NCBI RefSeq assembly: GCF_002999335.1
Contig: NW_020312221.1
Span: 1 to 37,750 of the forward strand
DNA from: Cyclospora cayetanensis
Taxonomy: Eukaryota; Apicomplexa; Conoidasida; Eucoccidiorida; Eimeriidae
Direction: 5' to 3'
Length of the DNA stretch: 37,750 nt
The position numbers and the translations under genes were made by a program. The notes below the pieces were generated by a model. The model saw only the letters and a program-made list of their open reading frames with translations, had not been told where the DNA came from and ran no database searches. Below, one piece after another: positions 10,427 to 22,331 of the stretch; within the stretch, counting starts at the first letter, position 1, and every line of letters starts with the position of its first letter.

Positions 10427-12809
10427 ATGAAGGGAACGAAGAGAGAATGCCCAGAAAATGACGGCCAGGGGGCCTCTGATCCGAACGGACTCCAGGGAAC
10501 AGCACCGAGACGCCGCAGAGTTCAATTCGCCGCTGAAACCAAAATCCATTGCGTCGAGAGGGAGGCGGAGCCAGAAGATGTCGAAAAATCCCCAGGGCTG
10601 CATCCCGCCGTCTCAGCGGCTCCTGAAGAAACTCCTTCTCAGGCGGAGATGTTGGACGCGCAATACACAAAGGAAACAGTAGGTCTTTCAAAGGCATTTC
10701 GTGTGTGTTGAAATTGATGCGCCCCTTCCCGTTAGGCCGATCGAGTTCATGATGAGAACTCGCATTAACCTCCCCGAAAAAAAACTGCTCCTTTTGTAAC
10801 CAACCGTGCGCCCCTACTACTGCTGCTGCTGCTGCTGCTTGTGCGCACGCGTCGCCTGCTGGGAACCATCTTTCGAGTGTACATCCACCAAAGCCACCCG
10901 CTGCCGATCTGCGGCTTCCCGAGTGCCTGAGACCCCTTTCCCCCGCCTCTTCGTGATCGCTTTGGTGTGCAGCCGCTGTGATGCCACACACAGACACACA
11001 GACACACACAGACACAGCCATGCACATACACATCCATACATACACACACACACACACAGACACAACCAGACACACATACACACACACAGACACACACACA
11101 CACACTTCTCTCTCGGGTGCTTTTCATAAGGGTTTCGCTGTGCAGCCCACAAAGGGCGGAGCTGTGTGAAATAATGGGATCTTTCGTTCCCAGCGCTTCC
11201 TTCTTCTTTCAGGTAGAGGACTTGCGGAGGAAGAAAAAGGCGCTGGCTGCAGGTGTTCATCGCCTCGGGCTTGGCCCTCGCGGCTTTGATTTTAATGTTT
11301 TCGACTCTGCTGCTGCAGCGCATGCCGCAGGAGAAGCCGACCCCGATCAGGTTGGCTTCGATCTAGCAAAACTGTTTGTCTATCTATCATCCTGTCTATC
11401 TCTCTGTCTGTCTATCTATCTTCCTGTCTGCCTGCCTGTCTACCTGCCTGTCCACCGATCTTCATAGCTGCAGAACATACTGGAGCAGTATGTTGGTGGT
11501 GAATGGCATCTAGCTGTATCTGTGAGACGGGGAGCTGCAGAGATTGCTCCTTTGGCAGCTTTGGTCGTCCCTTTGGGGCCCCTTGTCAGCTCTGAACCTG
11601 TCTTTCTCCATTTTCCCCATTCCCCTCCCGCCTCCTATCCCCCGATTCTCGTTTTCTGCACTACTCCGATGCCTGCAGGCGGACGCAGGGGAGGTGCCTC
11701 TAGAACCTTTCAACATGCGGCGAGAAATGCAAGAGGGAACTTTTGACGGCGATGGCAACTACCTCTGGCGCAAGACAAATCCCGATGAAGTTTCAGACCC
11801 TTGGCTAGACTCCCTCGGAGAGACCAAGGGTGACTTGGTCAGAAGCGCCTACACTGCCCCTCCTCCCCTCTCTCCCTTCCCCCCCTCCCCTTCGTCCTCT
11901 CTCTCCCTTTCCCCTTCCTCTCCTCTCGCTGTTCGTCGAACCTCTCCCTGCCCGCGATAGTTTGGCAGGACGTGCATGCGTGTGTTTGTGTGTGTGCTGA
12001 TCACTCTATTGGAAGCCCACGATAGCCGCTTCTCACATTTGCAAGTTTCGCTTCCTTGCGACTTCTTTGCAGAGCGAGGCGGCGCTGCAGAGCCACGCGA
12101 CGAGGCACCAACAACCGCCTGCCCCTGAGGTGACTGTTGACGTCCAAGACTCAATTCGCAAAATCCTGTGCATTCTCAATCAAGGAGAGACGCCCTCCAG
12201 AGCGCTCAGACGGCTTGCCGAGGGGGCCCCTTCGCGGGGGGCCCCCGTAGCAGGGGCCCCCCATGGACCGTCTCAGAAGGGCAAGGCCAGGAAACAGAGG
12301 GTGCTACCGGCTCTTGCTGCAGCGGCAGAGCGCGAGGAAGCAGAGGCAGCAGCAGCGGTTGCTGCCGCCGCAGAGGGAGGGGAAGCAGGGAAGAAAGAAG
12401 GAGAGCCTAACGGAGATGCCGAAGCGAATAGGAAGGCTTTCGAGGATCTTACGGAAATCTGCACGGCGCTGCTCGCCACTGGAAGAAGTGAGGCAGTCAG
12501 CAAGAGGCTCTATACTGCCTTTTTCTTGCTATGTTTCTTTGGGATGCGTGTGTTCATGCTGACTAGGAGGAGCAGTGGCGGCTGCTCCTCATGTTTTGGC
12601 GAGAGTGGTGTCTTGCGGGCGAGCGAAGGCCTTCTGGTCCTGGGGCATACGCGTGTACGTCCGGTGTGGGGTTGTTGTTTTTGCAGATGTCTACTTCTTG
12701 ACCAAGACGCAGCTGGAAGAAATGTTGCAGAGCGAGAAGGCAGAAGCAAATGAACATGGAGGTAATGGGGGAGGCCAAGATTCGATGGCGGGATGGCATA
12801 GGGAGGAGC

Positions 12810-12847
<38 letters not shown>

Positions 12848-12858
12848 GAGTATGTATG

Positions 12859-12901
<43 letters not shown>

Positions 12902-13713
12902 ATGTATGTGTGTATCTCTCTGTGCGCTCCATTCCCTCTCACGACCCCCTAGCTGAACTGGCTCTTGGTGTTATTTATTTCGATGAGCCTAGATATTTCG
13001 GGCCGTAAAGTGTCAGTCATGCTTTTATAGAAGCGTCAGTAGCGTAGGGACTGAAGCGTGTTGCAAGCATATCAATACAGCACCTGTGTTTCTATGCGCG
13101 TGCTCGGCTTGTTCAGCAGCCCTATCATCATCGAGTGGGGAAGTGGACCCTGTGTACTGGCAGTTTCGTTGGCTCGGAAACTCAAACGACAAAGAGATCC
13201 ATGGTCCTTATTCCTCTGAAAATTTTCGCACCTGGATTGATCAAGTGAGCTTTCGCCAGAGTATTCGTTGCGCTGGGAATCAATCCGAGTCGGAAAAGCA
13301 AATGCCCGAGATTCGAGTCCTTGGATATACATATATATTTACGCGCTACTTAAAAAGTCTCATGAATAATGTGGCTGCGTTAATCAAGCACTAAAAAACT
13401 GGATATCGAAGCAGAAAAATCATGATTTTTTCCCTCTGCTTCTCCGTCTGGGGCTGCCCTTTGATCTTTTCAGAATTTCATTTCAGAACGGAACCCCGTG
13501 GAAGTTCGGCGAGTGAGTGCGGCAAATGATCCTTTGGACGGCGTTTGGTTAAATTGGGTGTCCGTCGATTTCCGGTCAGACGAGCAAACTCAAAAAGATA
13601 TGCAGCTTCAAGAAGAAAGGGATGCGCGATGGGAGGCGGAAGAGGATGCCAGACTTCAAAAAGAAGCAGGGAGAGGCAGACAGGCAATGAAAGAAGAAGA
13701 CGATGATGACTAA
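10427..13713 (+). CDS. CD2BP2/Lin1-like GYF-domain protein (U5 snRNP 52K component)
   Basis: Spliceosomal protein, expected in the nucleus with the U5 or U4/U6.U5 particle. Exons: 10427-10678, 11213-11350, 11474-11491 (or 11521), 11679-11837, 12073-12487, 12687-12761, 13117-13244, 13474-13713; all phases agree, giving about 474-484 residues. The basic N-terminus has RRRRVQFA. Exon 4 carries the family block PFNMRREMQEG, then FDGDGNYLW and DPWLDSL. Exon 5 begins a helical region (SIRKILCILNQGETPSRAL), passes an Ala/Glu-rich insert, and ends FEDLTEICTALLATG, continued by NVYFLTKTQLEEML in exon 6. Exons 7-8 form the GYF domain: VYWQFRWLG, HGPYSSENFRTWI, then VEVRR and WVSVDF. The triad that names the domain reads NFI here. 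The tail is acidic and charged. The end of exon 3 is uncertain because two in-phase donors exist. Confidence 0.93.
10980..11107. repeat. (CA)n microsatellite
   Basis: CACACAGACACA tract in the first intron of the GYF-protein gene; a (CTG)n run sits at 10817-10840 in the same intron. Confidence 0.94.
11376..11460. repeat. TCTA/TGCC tetranucleotide repeat
   Basis: CTATCTATC, CTGTCTGTC and CCTGCCTG words filling the short second intron of the GYF-protein gene, just before exon 11474. Confidence 0.88.
12809..12906. repeat. (TA)n-(TG)n compound microsatellite
   Basis: About 16 TA units followed by TGTATG words and about 18 TG units, in the intron between exons 12687-12761 and 13117-13244 of the GYF-protein gene. 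Confidence 0.95.
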
Positions 13714-15596
13714 AATGGATGTGCGCACACCTCAACAAAACCCCATTATGCGGTTTTGCGAGGATCAGCTAGATCTTTTGAAAGGTGTTACCGTGCATCC
13801 TTAGTATCAGGCCTGAAGCCTAATCCCTTGTGCCGTTGTACTTTCGTGCTTGGCCATGTCAGACCTAAGAGTTCAAAGCCTTAAAGAACTCAAATTTGGA
13901 AGGCCGCCGAAGGTTTGTAGTATGGCTTGACAGCAGCACAGCCGAACCCGACAAAAGATTACGCGCTAATGATTAGACGACGGCCCTTACGGCTTCGAGA
14001 TCTCATTCGCACTGTCCGTTAAGTAGCTCACTCAACTTTCAAGTTGCCTGGTACAAAAAAAAGGCCGTGATAGATGTATATTCCCTGCATTGTTGATGCG
14101 TTCCCCGGTGTCTATATTTCGATCGATTGTCTGATTTGATGCATTCACTTGCGATGTATGTCCATAGTAGTCAAGTCGTTCAACCTATGGGTTTTCTGAT
14201 GAGACAGTAAATAGGGGAGTGAGGTCATGTCTCTGATTCTGCATGCACAATTGGAAGGCGAACACAAAGCATTGAGAACAGAGCAAATCCAAAATTACGA
14301 ACGGGAATGAGTGGGCAAGAGCATCATCGACCAACACCGAGGCTACACTCTGGACTTGCACTCTGTCGGCGGAATTCATGTGTATAAACGCCGGACGACA
14401 CGGACCTGGACACTGTTCGAATAAAAGCGAACTGGTTGTCTTGTGATCCGCTAGATTCCAAACTGGTGCTGCAGTCAAAAACGGGCAGGCAGACCAATCG
14501 TGTGGCTGGAGGCCAGCGTTTTAGTATTCGGCCAAAAACCGGAATACGTAACGTATCTTACTGCAAGTGATATTACGATTTTCCAACACAGCAATCTCAA
14601 AAGCGAATTTCAGAAAGATATAACCAATGAACACACATTTGATAGACCAAAAAATTACCCTAGGGTCTGCTCGCACCAAAGAATTGAGCAAATGTTCTTA
14701 TATAGGCGCATGCAGAGGTGGCTATGTACAACCAGCGACGCAACGCGAGAAACGTCATAAGCATACTGAACGATGAATTCATAGTTTAAAACATATTCCT
14801 GTGGATTTGCTGCGAATTATGTCGGTAACTGCTTTACCGCCCATAAGCAACTCCCCCCAGTAAAGATTCGCGCGTGCAACAAAAAGCGAAAAGAATTGCT
14901 CTGCACTCGCGCCCCAGTTTGAAAAGTAGCCTGTCCCTTATGGAAAACTAATAATGCGACAGCCAGGAAAACGGCAGGTCTGTCATGCTCTCACTTGTTA
15001 AGCTCGTAGACAGCTGGGTGTCGCATGATCTCAGTTGCCTCTCCTTCATTGGAAAAAAGGAATAAGTCTGCAGTCGTTGGAGGAGCGAAGTCAAAACAGG
15101 CCATGTGGAAGAACAACAAAGACCTGACGATGACACATCAAGTGAACAGGGAAATCGAGCCACATCACCTCCTAAAGCGATTTTCCCTACCGGTTTGTTA
15201 GGGTTACACTTGACAGGCACACAATAGGTAAACAAAGAGCAGAAGAAGAAACAGATTAGCCCGCAGAGACCTTATGAAATGAACCAGGGGACAGTTAGGG
15301 TTCGTACCGTATGCGAGTTGCGGACAAAGGAACACTACCGTCGCTCGACATGATCGTGAATAAGCATTGCGCAGTGCTGCAACCAAATATACCGCGGAAA
15401 GCAAAAATAAGTTATATAGTAAATCCTGATTATGTTACTTTGCAGCGCAAGTGCTGCTTCCGTGCTCGCGCATATCTCTCCTGGAATAACGCTGGGACCT
15501 CAATGGGCGAGACAACAACGCATTTCAGAGCCAAAAGCGGTTGCCATGTACCAGCCACACAGCCAACTGCCTTGTGCACTTTGCTTTGCATGAGAT
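13714..15596. other. Convergent intergenic spacer
   Basis: A stretch of 1.9 kb between two gene 3' ends. Frames of up to about 100 codons on both strands have no family features and no phase-consistent splice partners. Telomere-like GTTAGGGTT words occur near 15198 and 15295. I see no gene. Confidence 0.6.
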
Positions 15597-18500
15597 TTAC
15601 CTGTGAGAAAGGCCCAAAACCTTAGTGGCGGCTGCCATCCATTCCTCTGCTGTGAAGATCCCCGCTTCTCTACAGTGCTGCAGGTAAGGCAAGCAGTGAT
15701 CCCGAAAAGCCATGCATCTCTTCGCAAACATATGCACGTTGTACGCGTCTCCATGCGCATATGCATGCACTCTTACGAGTTCCATGGCATCAAAAGCCTC
15801 TCCGAGTCTGCGAAACTTCGCCCTCAGCGATGCGCGGAGTTCTTCCATTTGGCTGACGGCCACAGGAATCCCTAAAAGTCTAAAAATAGGAACCTCAGCA
15901 TCGAACAAAACCCTCACGCCCCTGCAGCAACCAGGCATGCATACATGTGCACGTCGGCACACACTTCGTTCACAGGCCCACCAGATGCCAGCAGCATATG
16001 CTGAAACGGTTTAAAGGCGCAGTACGTGAGCCTCTGTTGAAAGCAAGGCATGGACGGCCACGGCAGCGCCTCGCATATGAGGGTGATGTGGATGTAGAAT
16101 CACGGAGGCGTGCCAGCGAACCGGTGTGCTGTATGCCTTCCGGCATAGGTTTTGAGTTTTAGGAGATCGAAATGCGGCCTACCGTTCATATAGAACGTCG
16201 ATAAGGCTAATAAACCTCCGAATTTCGTTGGGATAGAGGTCCATCTGGTGCAAGTCGGGGATAGAGTGAAGCGACAGCGTGTGAAAGCGCGCAGCAAGCG
16301 AAAGGTAATCAGCCGCCCCGACATTCGTAGCGCACAAGTCACCAAAAGAGAACGCAGCAAAGCCGCCACGCATTAAAGGGACCTAAGGGGTAGTTGAAAC
16401 ACACAGAGAAGCAAGCACACCGGATGGAAATAAAGTGAAACAAGGAGGAGCAGCTCATGAAATGGACAAGCACGAGCCGATAGGGCGCAGAGCTTCAAAC
16501 AGACAAGGGCAGGCCATTGATCAACACAATGGCAAAGCGCACAAGATGCATGCGCATCCACGTTTCTATTATTTACAGTGCGTGTTGAGACGCACCTTAA
16601 GGGTCCGCCCCATTGCAACTTGAATCTCTCCCGGCTCCAAAGGGCCTCCTGCTGCCTTTTCTAGCTGCTTCATAATGACCTCATCAGGCCTAGGGGGGGC
16701 ATAAAAGAGACTGCGGCAGCTGACGCCCCCCTTGGCCAGTCTGAAAAGCAAACACCATCGTTGTTGTGGAGCTTCCGGAGAGTAAACCCAATATTTTGCA
16801 AAGGCTTCGCGCCGCGGGCTGGTTTTTCAAGAGAAACAGAGGACGAAGATTCTGCTGGTGCATTCGTCACAAGTACACGTTCACATCCACCCAGCACCAT
16901 GCGAGTGCTGCCCGGGGACTAAACGGTTTAAGGCTGAGAGATACCTATAATCCTTTTTTGTATCGATATGATACACTTTGCAAAATCTTTCCAAAAGAGG
17001 AATAAAGGGTAAAAAGCGCTGACGATTCAAGCCCCCCGAGTACAAATCCTGCGGGGCCCTATTTGACGTTGCCACGACTATCGCCCCCAGCTATAACGCA
17101 CGCACAAGGAACCATCGCTGAGTAAACAGGCATTGGAATACACGGTACCGTCGAAGGTTGAGCATTTACAGCTAAAGTGTTAAGACACAAGCTTTACAGT
17201 TTAGACTTCAGCTGAAAGACACGCACAGAAAACAATCCCTCAAAAAGTCGTTTCATTATCATCGCATCCGTAATGTGAACAACCTGCAGCGCAAAGAGAA
17301 ACAGCTTGAAACCCGTGAATCCTTAAGGCTCAACCCTACTGCCCAAGTCTTCGAGTGCATGCCTTCATGCCTGCGCATGCAATGAAATAAGGCCAGCACA
17401 GCCCGCAATGAACAAAAGAAGCTTCCACTGCAAGCCTGCCTGTCCACCGAGCCCTTGCTCCCCCAGATACCTGAAACTCGTCAAAGCAGAGTACTTTGGC
17501 ATTATGCCTGATTTTTCTTGCAACTTCCATCAAAGGATCCGACACTGTAGGCTGTTCCTTCTTTAGGTGGTGCAGCTCCTGTAGCAGGACACTGAACCAG
17601 ATTTTAGCCTCTATGAAATAAAAGGATTTGAAAAAGGTAATTGAGTTCCTCACTCTGCGAGCAGCTCGAGCTCCCCTGAACACCCCTAATTCAAACCCGT
17701 ATCATCACCTGCTGCACATCTAGCATGAACTGATGAAAATGAACTCGCATTTTCTTCTTGGAATTCAAACAGTCGTAAAAAGCGTCCAGAATCATTGTTT
17801 TCCCTTGTCCCACGCCGCCCCAAATGTACAAACCCCTGATTTTGGGGATCGGTGCCGCCTTTGAAGCATCGGGGGGGGCTTCAGGACCCTCTGCTGCAGC
17901 AAAACAACGCAACGCAGCAAAAACGATTCAACACGACAGTTCATTTATTCGAAATCGATGTCCCAGGATGTGTAAGGGAGAAGGCGAATTTCTTAAGGAC
18001 ATCTATAGAGACGGCCAAACCCCAGTGAGTGCAAGAGGCGCACAGCGCGGGGGCACCGCAATAAAACGATTCCACAAGGAAGCCAACGCGGCCAGCATCT
18101 GCGCATCACAAAACCCCCATAAGAACCATGATAACCCCTAACGGCTTGGACCTCTTTACTACTCTCCGTGAAATCGCTCTTACAGGCTCACACGAAAATG
18201 TGCAAGGCGTACAGTTTGGGGTAGAGCTGCGGCTTGCAATTCGGATTTACCTGAGGTTTGGAGGCAGTGGGGGCCTCTTGGGTGTCGGCTAGAGTGCCAG
18301 GGGAATCCAAGTTGAAGTCATCAGGTCGGCTTATCTGTTCCGCCTCTATGGCGTCTAGCAATGCCTAAGGCTCACAAAGCTATAAGCGTTAAACTCTGAA
18401 ACTCGGGGCGCTTGTAGCATCTGCCCACGCGCTCTGACGGTGCAGTGTGGAAGAAGGCCTGAACCCTTTGTGGCCTCCCATCGTAAAATCAAGCCTTCAA

Positions 18501-19030
18501 GCTCCCTTAACTCCGAGTCAAAAGGCTCGTTTGTCCCCTGTCACCCCTAAGCGTGAGGCGCTGAGCTGTCTAACCTGCATTTCTCTCATGAGGTCTTTCT
18601 GTGCGTCGCTCGGCTCGAGATTCCCGTGCCTCAACAAATCGGAAAAGTACTCCAAGAGCCTTGTCGGGTTGTCTGGATCTACTTCAAGAAAGTTCTTCTT
18701 CAAGTCCTTTACCATTGGAGTGAAATGGGGGGCCCCTTGAAGGGGTCCCACACCCTGATTCGCGGGGTGAGGCAGAGGCACGCTTTCGTGCACATGTGGA
18801 TGCGTCTGCATGCATCTTCTCTGCTGTAGCGGCCGTACCAGCGCATACAGGAACCGAGGGGGCCCAGAAAGCAACAGGTTCTTCTGAGGTGCCCCTTCAG
18901 GACGCAAGGGGGCCCCCGCTGCTGCAAGGGGAATGCAACGGGCACGCTTTACAGATGCTAGGAGGAAGGTGGTGGTGCCGCGAGAATTGAATCTCAAGCG
19001 GCGAGCTACATCTGTGGTGCGCTGCATCAT
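15597..19030 (-). CDS. AFG1: AFG1/LACE1-family mitochondrial AAA-like ATPase
   Basis: P-loop ATPase of the mitochondrial inner membrane quality-control type. Ten exons on the minus strand: 19030-18575, 18364-18251, 17888-17709, 17578-17471, 17283-17227, 17090-16945, 16740-16596, 16382-16183, 15921-15777, 15677-15597; phases agree, about 543 residues. The N-terminus is rich in Arg/Ser/Ala with few acids, as in a mitochondrial presequence. Exon 3 has [15 protein letters not shown] (Walker A) and [12 protein letters not shown]. Exon 4 has KVLCFDEFQ (Walker B), continued by [11 protein letters not shown]. Exon 6 has [14 protein letters not shown] (sensor Asn) and FLPFIPLL. Exons 7-8 have [15 protein letters not shown] and GAADYLSLA, then [15 protein letters not shown]. 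Exon 9 has [10 protein letters not shown]. The start is ATG 19030 or 19027. The acceptor of exon 3 was chosen by phase. It is the best-supported gene in the window. Confidence 0.95.
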
Positions 19031-20125
19031 ACCCAATCCTGTGCTAGGCCCACGAAGCAGGGTTTAGGGTAATGGGATTTGGATTAAGGGATAGACAGCT
19101 TCCCGTTGAAGTAAAGAAGGTGCTAGAAAGAAACCGGCAGCCAATCGAATCAAGTGACTCCTTTAAAGGAGGGTTAAAGGCAGAATCTTCCCCTTCCTGC
19201 GATCAGCACACTACCGAAGGGGCCCCTCTAAGGGCCCCCGTTCAGGAGTTGGAGGTATCTATGTGCTTGGAGATGGGGCTACCCCTGCTTTCGCGATGAG
19301 CAAAGACGAATAATTCTCCTTAAATGCTGCGATATAATTTGTTAGATTGTTCAATTTTTACTTTTGCGTCGTTGAAGATGGATGGAGCAGCTCTGGTTGA
19401 GTGGGTTCGCAATGAGTAAGGTTTGCGAATCCTGTGACATGTTTTGCGCTAGATGTAGCTGCTGAGCTCCACCCCCAAAAGGTGCATGTGCGCGTGCAAA
19501 TTCATATTGGTGAAAGCGAGTGCGCTAACTGGCTCAATTATTTGCTAGGAGTCGCCTTGCCCCTTGCGGCATGTAGATATCTCGGTCAGCACTGTTTCCC
19601 TGAACGCTTGTAACCCGTAAGCCTCGCTTGTAACCCGTAAGCCCTCGATACTGTTCATCCGCTTTGCTGGCACCAGCACGTTTGCTACCACTACTCCTCA
19701 TCTTCGTGCTTATTTTGGGGTTATCATGTTAATAATCAAAGGAACACGAAAGTCTTGAATTCTGGTATCGTGTGACGAACCCATGTCGGGTGCAACCCAC
19801 ATCTGATACCCGAATAAAGCCCTAAACCCCAAACCTACAATATAAGCCATGGTAAAAAGCTCTTTACGGTATGAGCAGAATTGGCAGATGTTACTGGCCT
19901 CTTGCGCTTCTCTCATGAGAGTGCAGGGAAAGCGAAGAACAACCCTTCGCCGTTTCACTAATGCTTAGCTGCCGCGTCACCACTGGCGCCTGAAAGCTGG
20001 TTTTCATGCGATTGTGCACTCGATGCATGAATTCAGGACAGCTCTGTTGACAGCAATCAGAAATAGCAAAACATCCGAACCCGCAAGCCATAATTCCATT
20101 TTGACAGCATCCACACTCTAAGTTC
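19031..20125. promoter_or_regulatory. Divergent intergenic region, AFG1 / myristoylated-protein gene
   Basis: Should contain both promoters. TTTAGGG-type words lie at 19059-19067 and CCTAAACCCC near 19820. An 18-base direct repeat (GCTTGTAACCCGTAAGCC) occurs at about 19608 and 19628. A Cys-rich minus-strand frame at 19891-20139 has no splice support. No gene is called. Confidence 0.45.
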
Positions 20126-22314
20126 ATGGGAGGTATCAACTCTAAAAGCCACGCTATTTCTTGTGAGAACGGATTCCTTGTTGTCTTCGCCTAAAGTTTA
20201 ATTAGTGTTTTTTTTATGCTACCTGCTGTGCCACCATCTTTAAGTGCCCTCCTTGAGGAAACCTGTTGAAAGGGGAGAACCGCATCAACGGGATTCGCAA
20301 TGATTTAACGAAGAAAGATGTGAATGAGCACAAGAAACACAAAAATATATATAAAAGTGTAACACAAAGAGGTGCGTAATAAAAAAGCAAACGGCTATCG
20401 AGCTCAGGAATACATACACCTGGAGGTTCACAACGCAGAATAATATTAAGGAAAACCAGGGCAAATGCTTTCTATCTCACTCACTCATCAGTCCTGTTTG
20501 CTGTATTTTTGAGGAGGTAAATGATTTTTCTTCGAGCCCTTTTCCCTCTCTTTTTTTTCTTCAATGGGGTCAGACATATACATTTTCATCATCTCCATTG
20601 TTGCATGGCGTAAACATAACTTGCAGTTGATGGCGCATAGAGTGCGCCACAGAACTGTCCTAGCGGTCCCGCCTAAATCTATATTCAATTTCCTTCATTT
20701 GGAAGGTAACGCTTATCTTTCAGGCAAATAGAGCCGGTGAAACGGAATACTGAATGTTCGCTTCCCTATGCAGATGCACTTGCGGACTGCCCAAACCCTG
20801 ATGTAGTAGATGGTACTTCACACGGAATTGTCAGGTGCCCAGATGTCCAACAGTCCCGCAAGAAAGAGCAATGAATTTGTTCTTTTTATTACTACTATTT
20901 CTGGCGTTGATTTTCCTAGCTTCAGCACTGCCGAACAAGTCTGTTTCACGTACCATTGCCTCAATGCCTGGAGCTAAATGCTTGCGTGCAATCCAATCAT
21001 TGAGATAGGCGTGTTCAGAAGACCCCAAATGTTCCTATTTCATGTTCAATCAACAAGAAGCAAAACTATACAAGTGCCGAGACACTCAAGGGTAAGCCTT
21101 TTGGGGCACCGGAATACAACACACCCACTGTAGCCGAAATTCCAAATACTAGCTCTATATGCATTGGTCAGTTAAAAACGGAATCATGGTGATGCTGTAT
21201 AATACATGCTTCTGCCTTTTTAGGTATTTGAGGGCGTCCCGAAGTCCTTCGTAGGTCTTTGTTTCCAGCGCCTTGTTGGCTTTTCAAGAGGATGCACGGA
21301 ATTTCAGATGGGCAATCGGGGTGAAACCCTCAACTATTCAGCGCTCTCCCTACATTTTTGATATCAACAAGCAAGTAAGCAGGCCAAGTCTGACACCCCT
21401 ACCCAGTTGTTCCCCCAGTGCCCACGCTGTCACTCGGTCCTTTGAAGCTATTTCTCAGTATCACCTATCTGTGTCTCCCACTTCCTCTAATATGTGCTTA
21501 AGACGCTCCCTACCATTCCTCTTTGACTTCCTACTCAAACCATTCACGCCTTTACCTCTGTCTCGGTCTTGTTCCCGCAGGCGATTTGCGCGAATGTCAT
21601 CGACCAGCGAATTGTATCATCCGTGGATGATGCACTGTCACTGTGAGCATTTGTTATAACTGTACAACCATCCGCTTAAGAGACTATACACACACAAAAC
21701 AGGTGGGCAGACAGCGGAACCGAACTTTTCACCCTAAATCTGAATCAAGGCGGACCTGGGCCCTCCGTGGCTTCCATGGTGAGTGCGAAATCTGCAGTCT
21801 TGACCTTTTATACCTCATATCCCCATAAACGTAAAACCTTCACAAGATGGCATACTACTGCAACGGGGTGACAGAGTGAGTTCAATGCTAAATGCGCAGT
21901 GTTCAAAAAGTAAAAAATTTCATGACCATCTGGGTTTTAGAAACATGGACAGGAACGGTAAGTAAGCTTCATGTACGCTTAGAGATTGATTCCACATGCG
22001 TTGAGCTCTCTTCAGGGTTTATTACCGTGCGCCATGATCCAAGCAACACCCCCGCTGCAGAGCAGGTTCGATCATCATCTGCCCTTAAACCCTTGAGCTC
22101 GAACCAGAAACCTTCACGCTATTGCACTACGCAGACTTTTACCGCGCCGTGCGACGTGAACGGCAGCATAATGGCCGACAATTCACGGATCGAGGAAGGC
22201 GTGAGACCTGGTAAGTCTTGGAATATGTACGCCAGAAAACAGCAGATTTCTTTCCGAAATTTGCAACTTGCAATACCAGGAGAAATCGTGCAAGCGAAGA
22301 ATACTGCCTTCTAA
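20126..22314 (+). CDS. Predicted N-myristoylated protein, unrecognised family
   Basis: Eight exons join in phase: 20126-20162, 20774-20834, 21269-21374, 21581-21642, 21703-21778, 21900-21957, 22016-22210, 22280-22314, giving 209 residues and ending at TAA. The N-terminus MGGINSKS fits the N-myristoyltransferase rule (Gly2, small residue 3, Ser6, Lys7), so attachment to the inner face of a membrane is inferred. There is no signal peptide, hydrophobic helix or obvious palmitoylation Cys near the start. Visible blocks are CPNPDVVDGTSHGIV, FQEDARNFRWAIGVKPST, SPYIFDINKQAICANVIDQ, TLNLNQGGPGPS, MDRNGFITVRHDPSNTPAA and RPGEIVQAKNTAF. Aromatic and charged residues are spread evenly, as in a folded cytosolic domain. 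Exon 1 (37 bases) is the least certain part. I do not recognise a family. Its stop lies 17 bases from the convergent SDHAF4 stop. Confidence 0.6.
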
Positions 22315-22331
22315 CCCTAACCAATAATGGA

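Noticed and set aside
13714..15596. Frames at 14185-14478 (-), 14500-14760 (+) and 14948-15235 (-)
   Set aside because: They have no motifs and no phase-consistent neighbours. They are expected by chance in a spacer of this size.
19710..20139. Two overlapping minus-strand frames, one Cys-rich (CGCCQNGIMACGFGCF)
   Set aside because: The frames overlap, have no phase-matched splice sites or family resemblance, and contain a telomere-like word. They lie in the presumed promoter.
20488..21040. Minus-strand frames reading AYLNDWIARKHLAPGIEAM and SDPIEEKKEREKGSKKN with a good GTACGT donor
   Set aside because: They overlap the first intron and exon 20774 of the plus-strand gene. No complete gene could be built.
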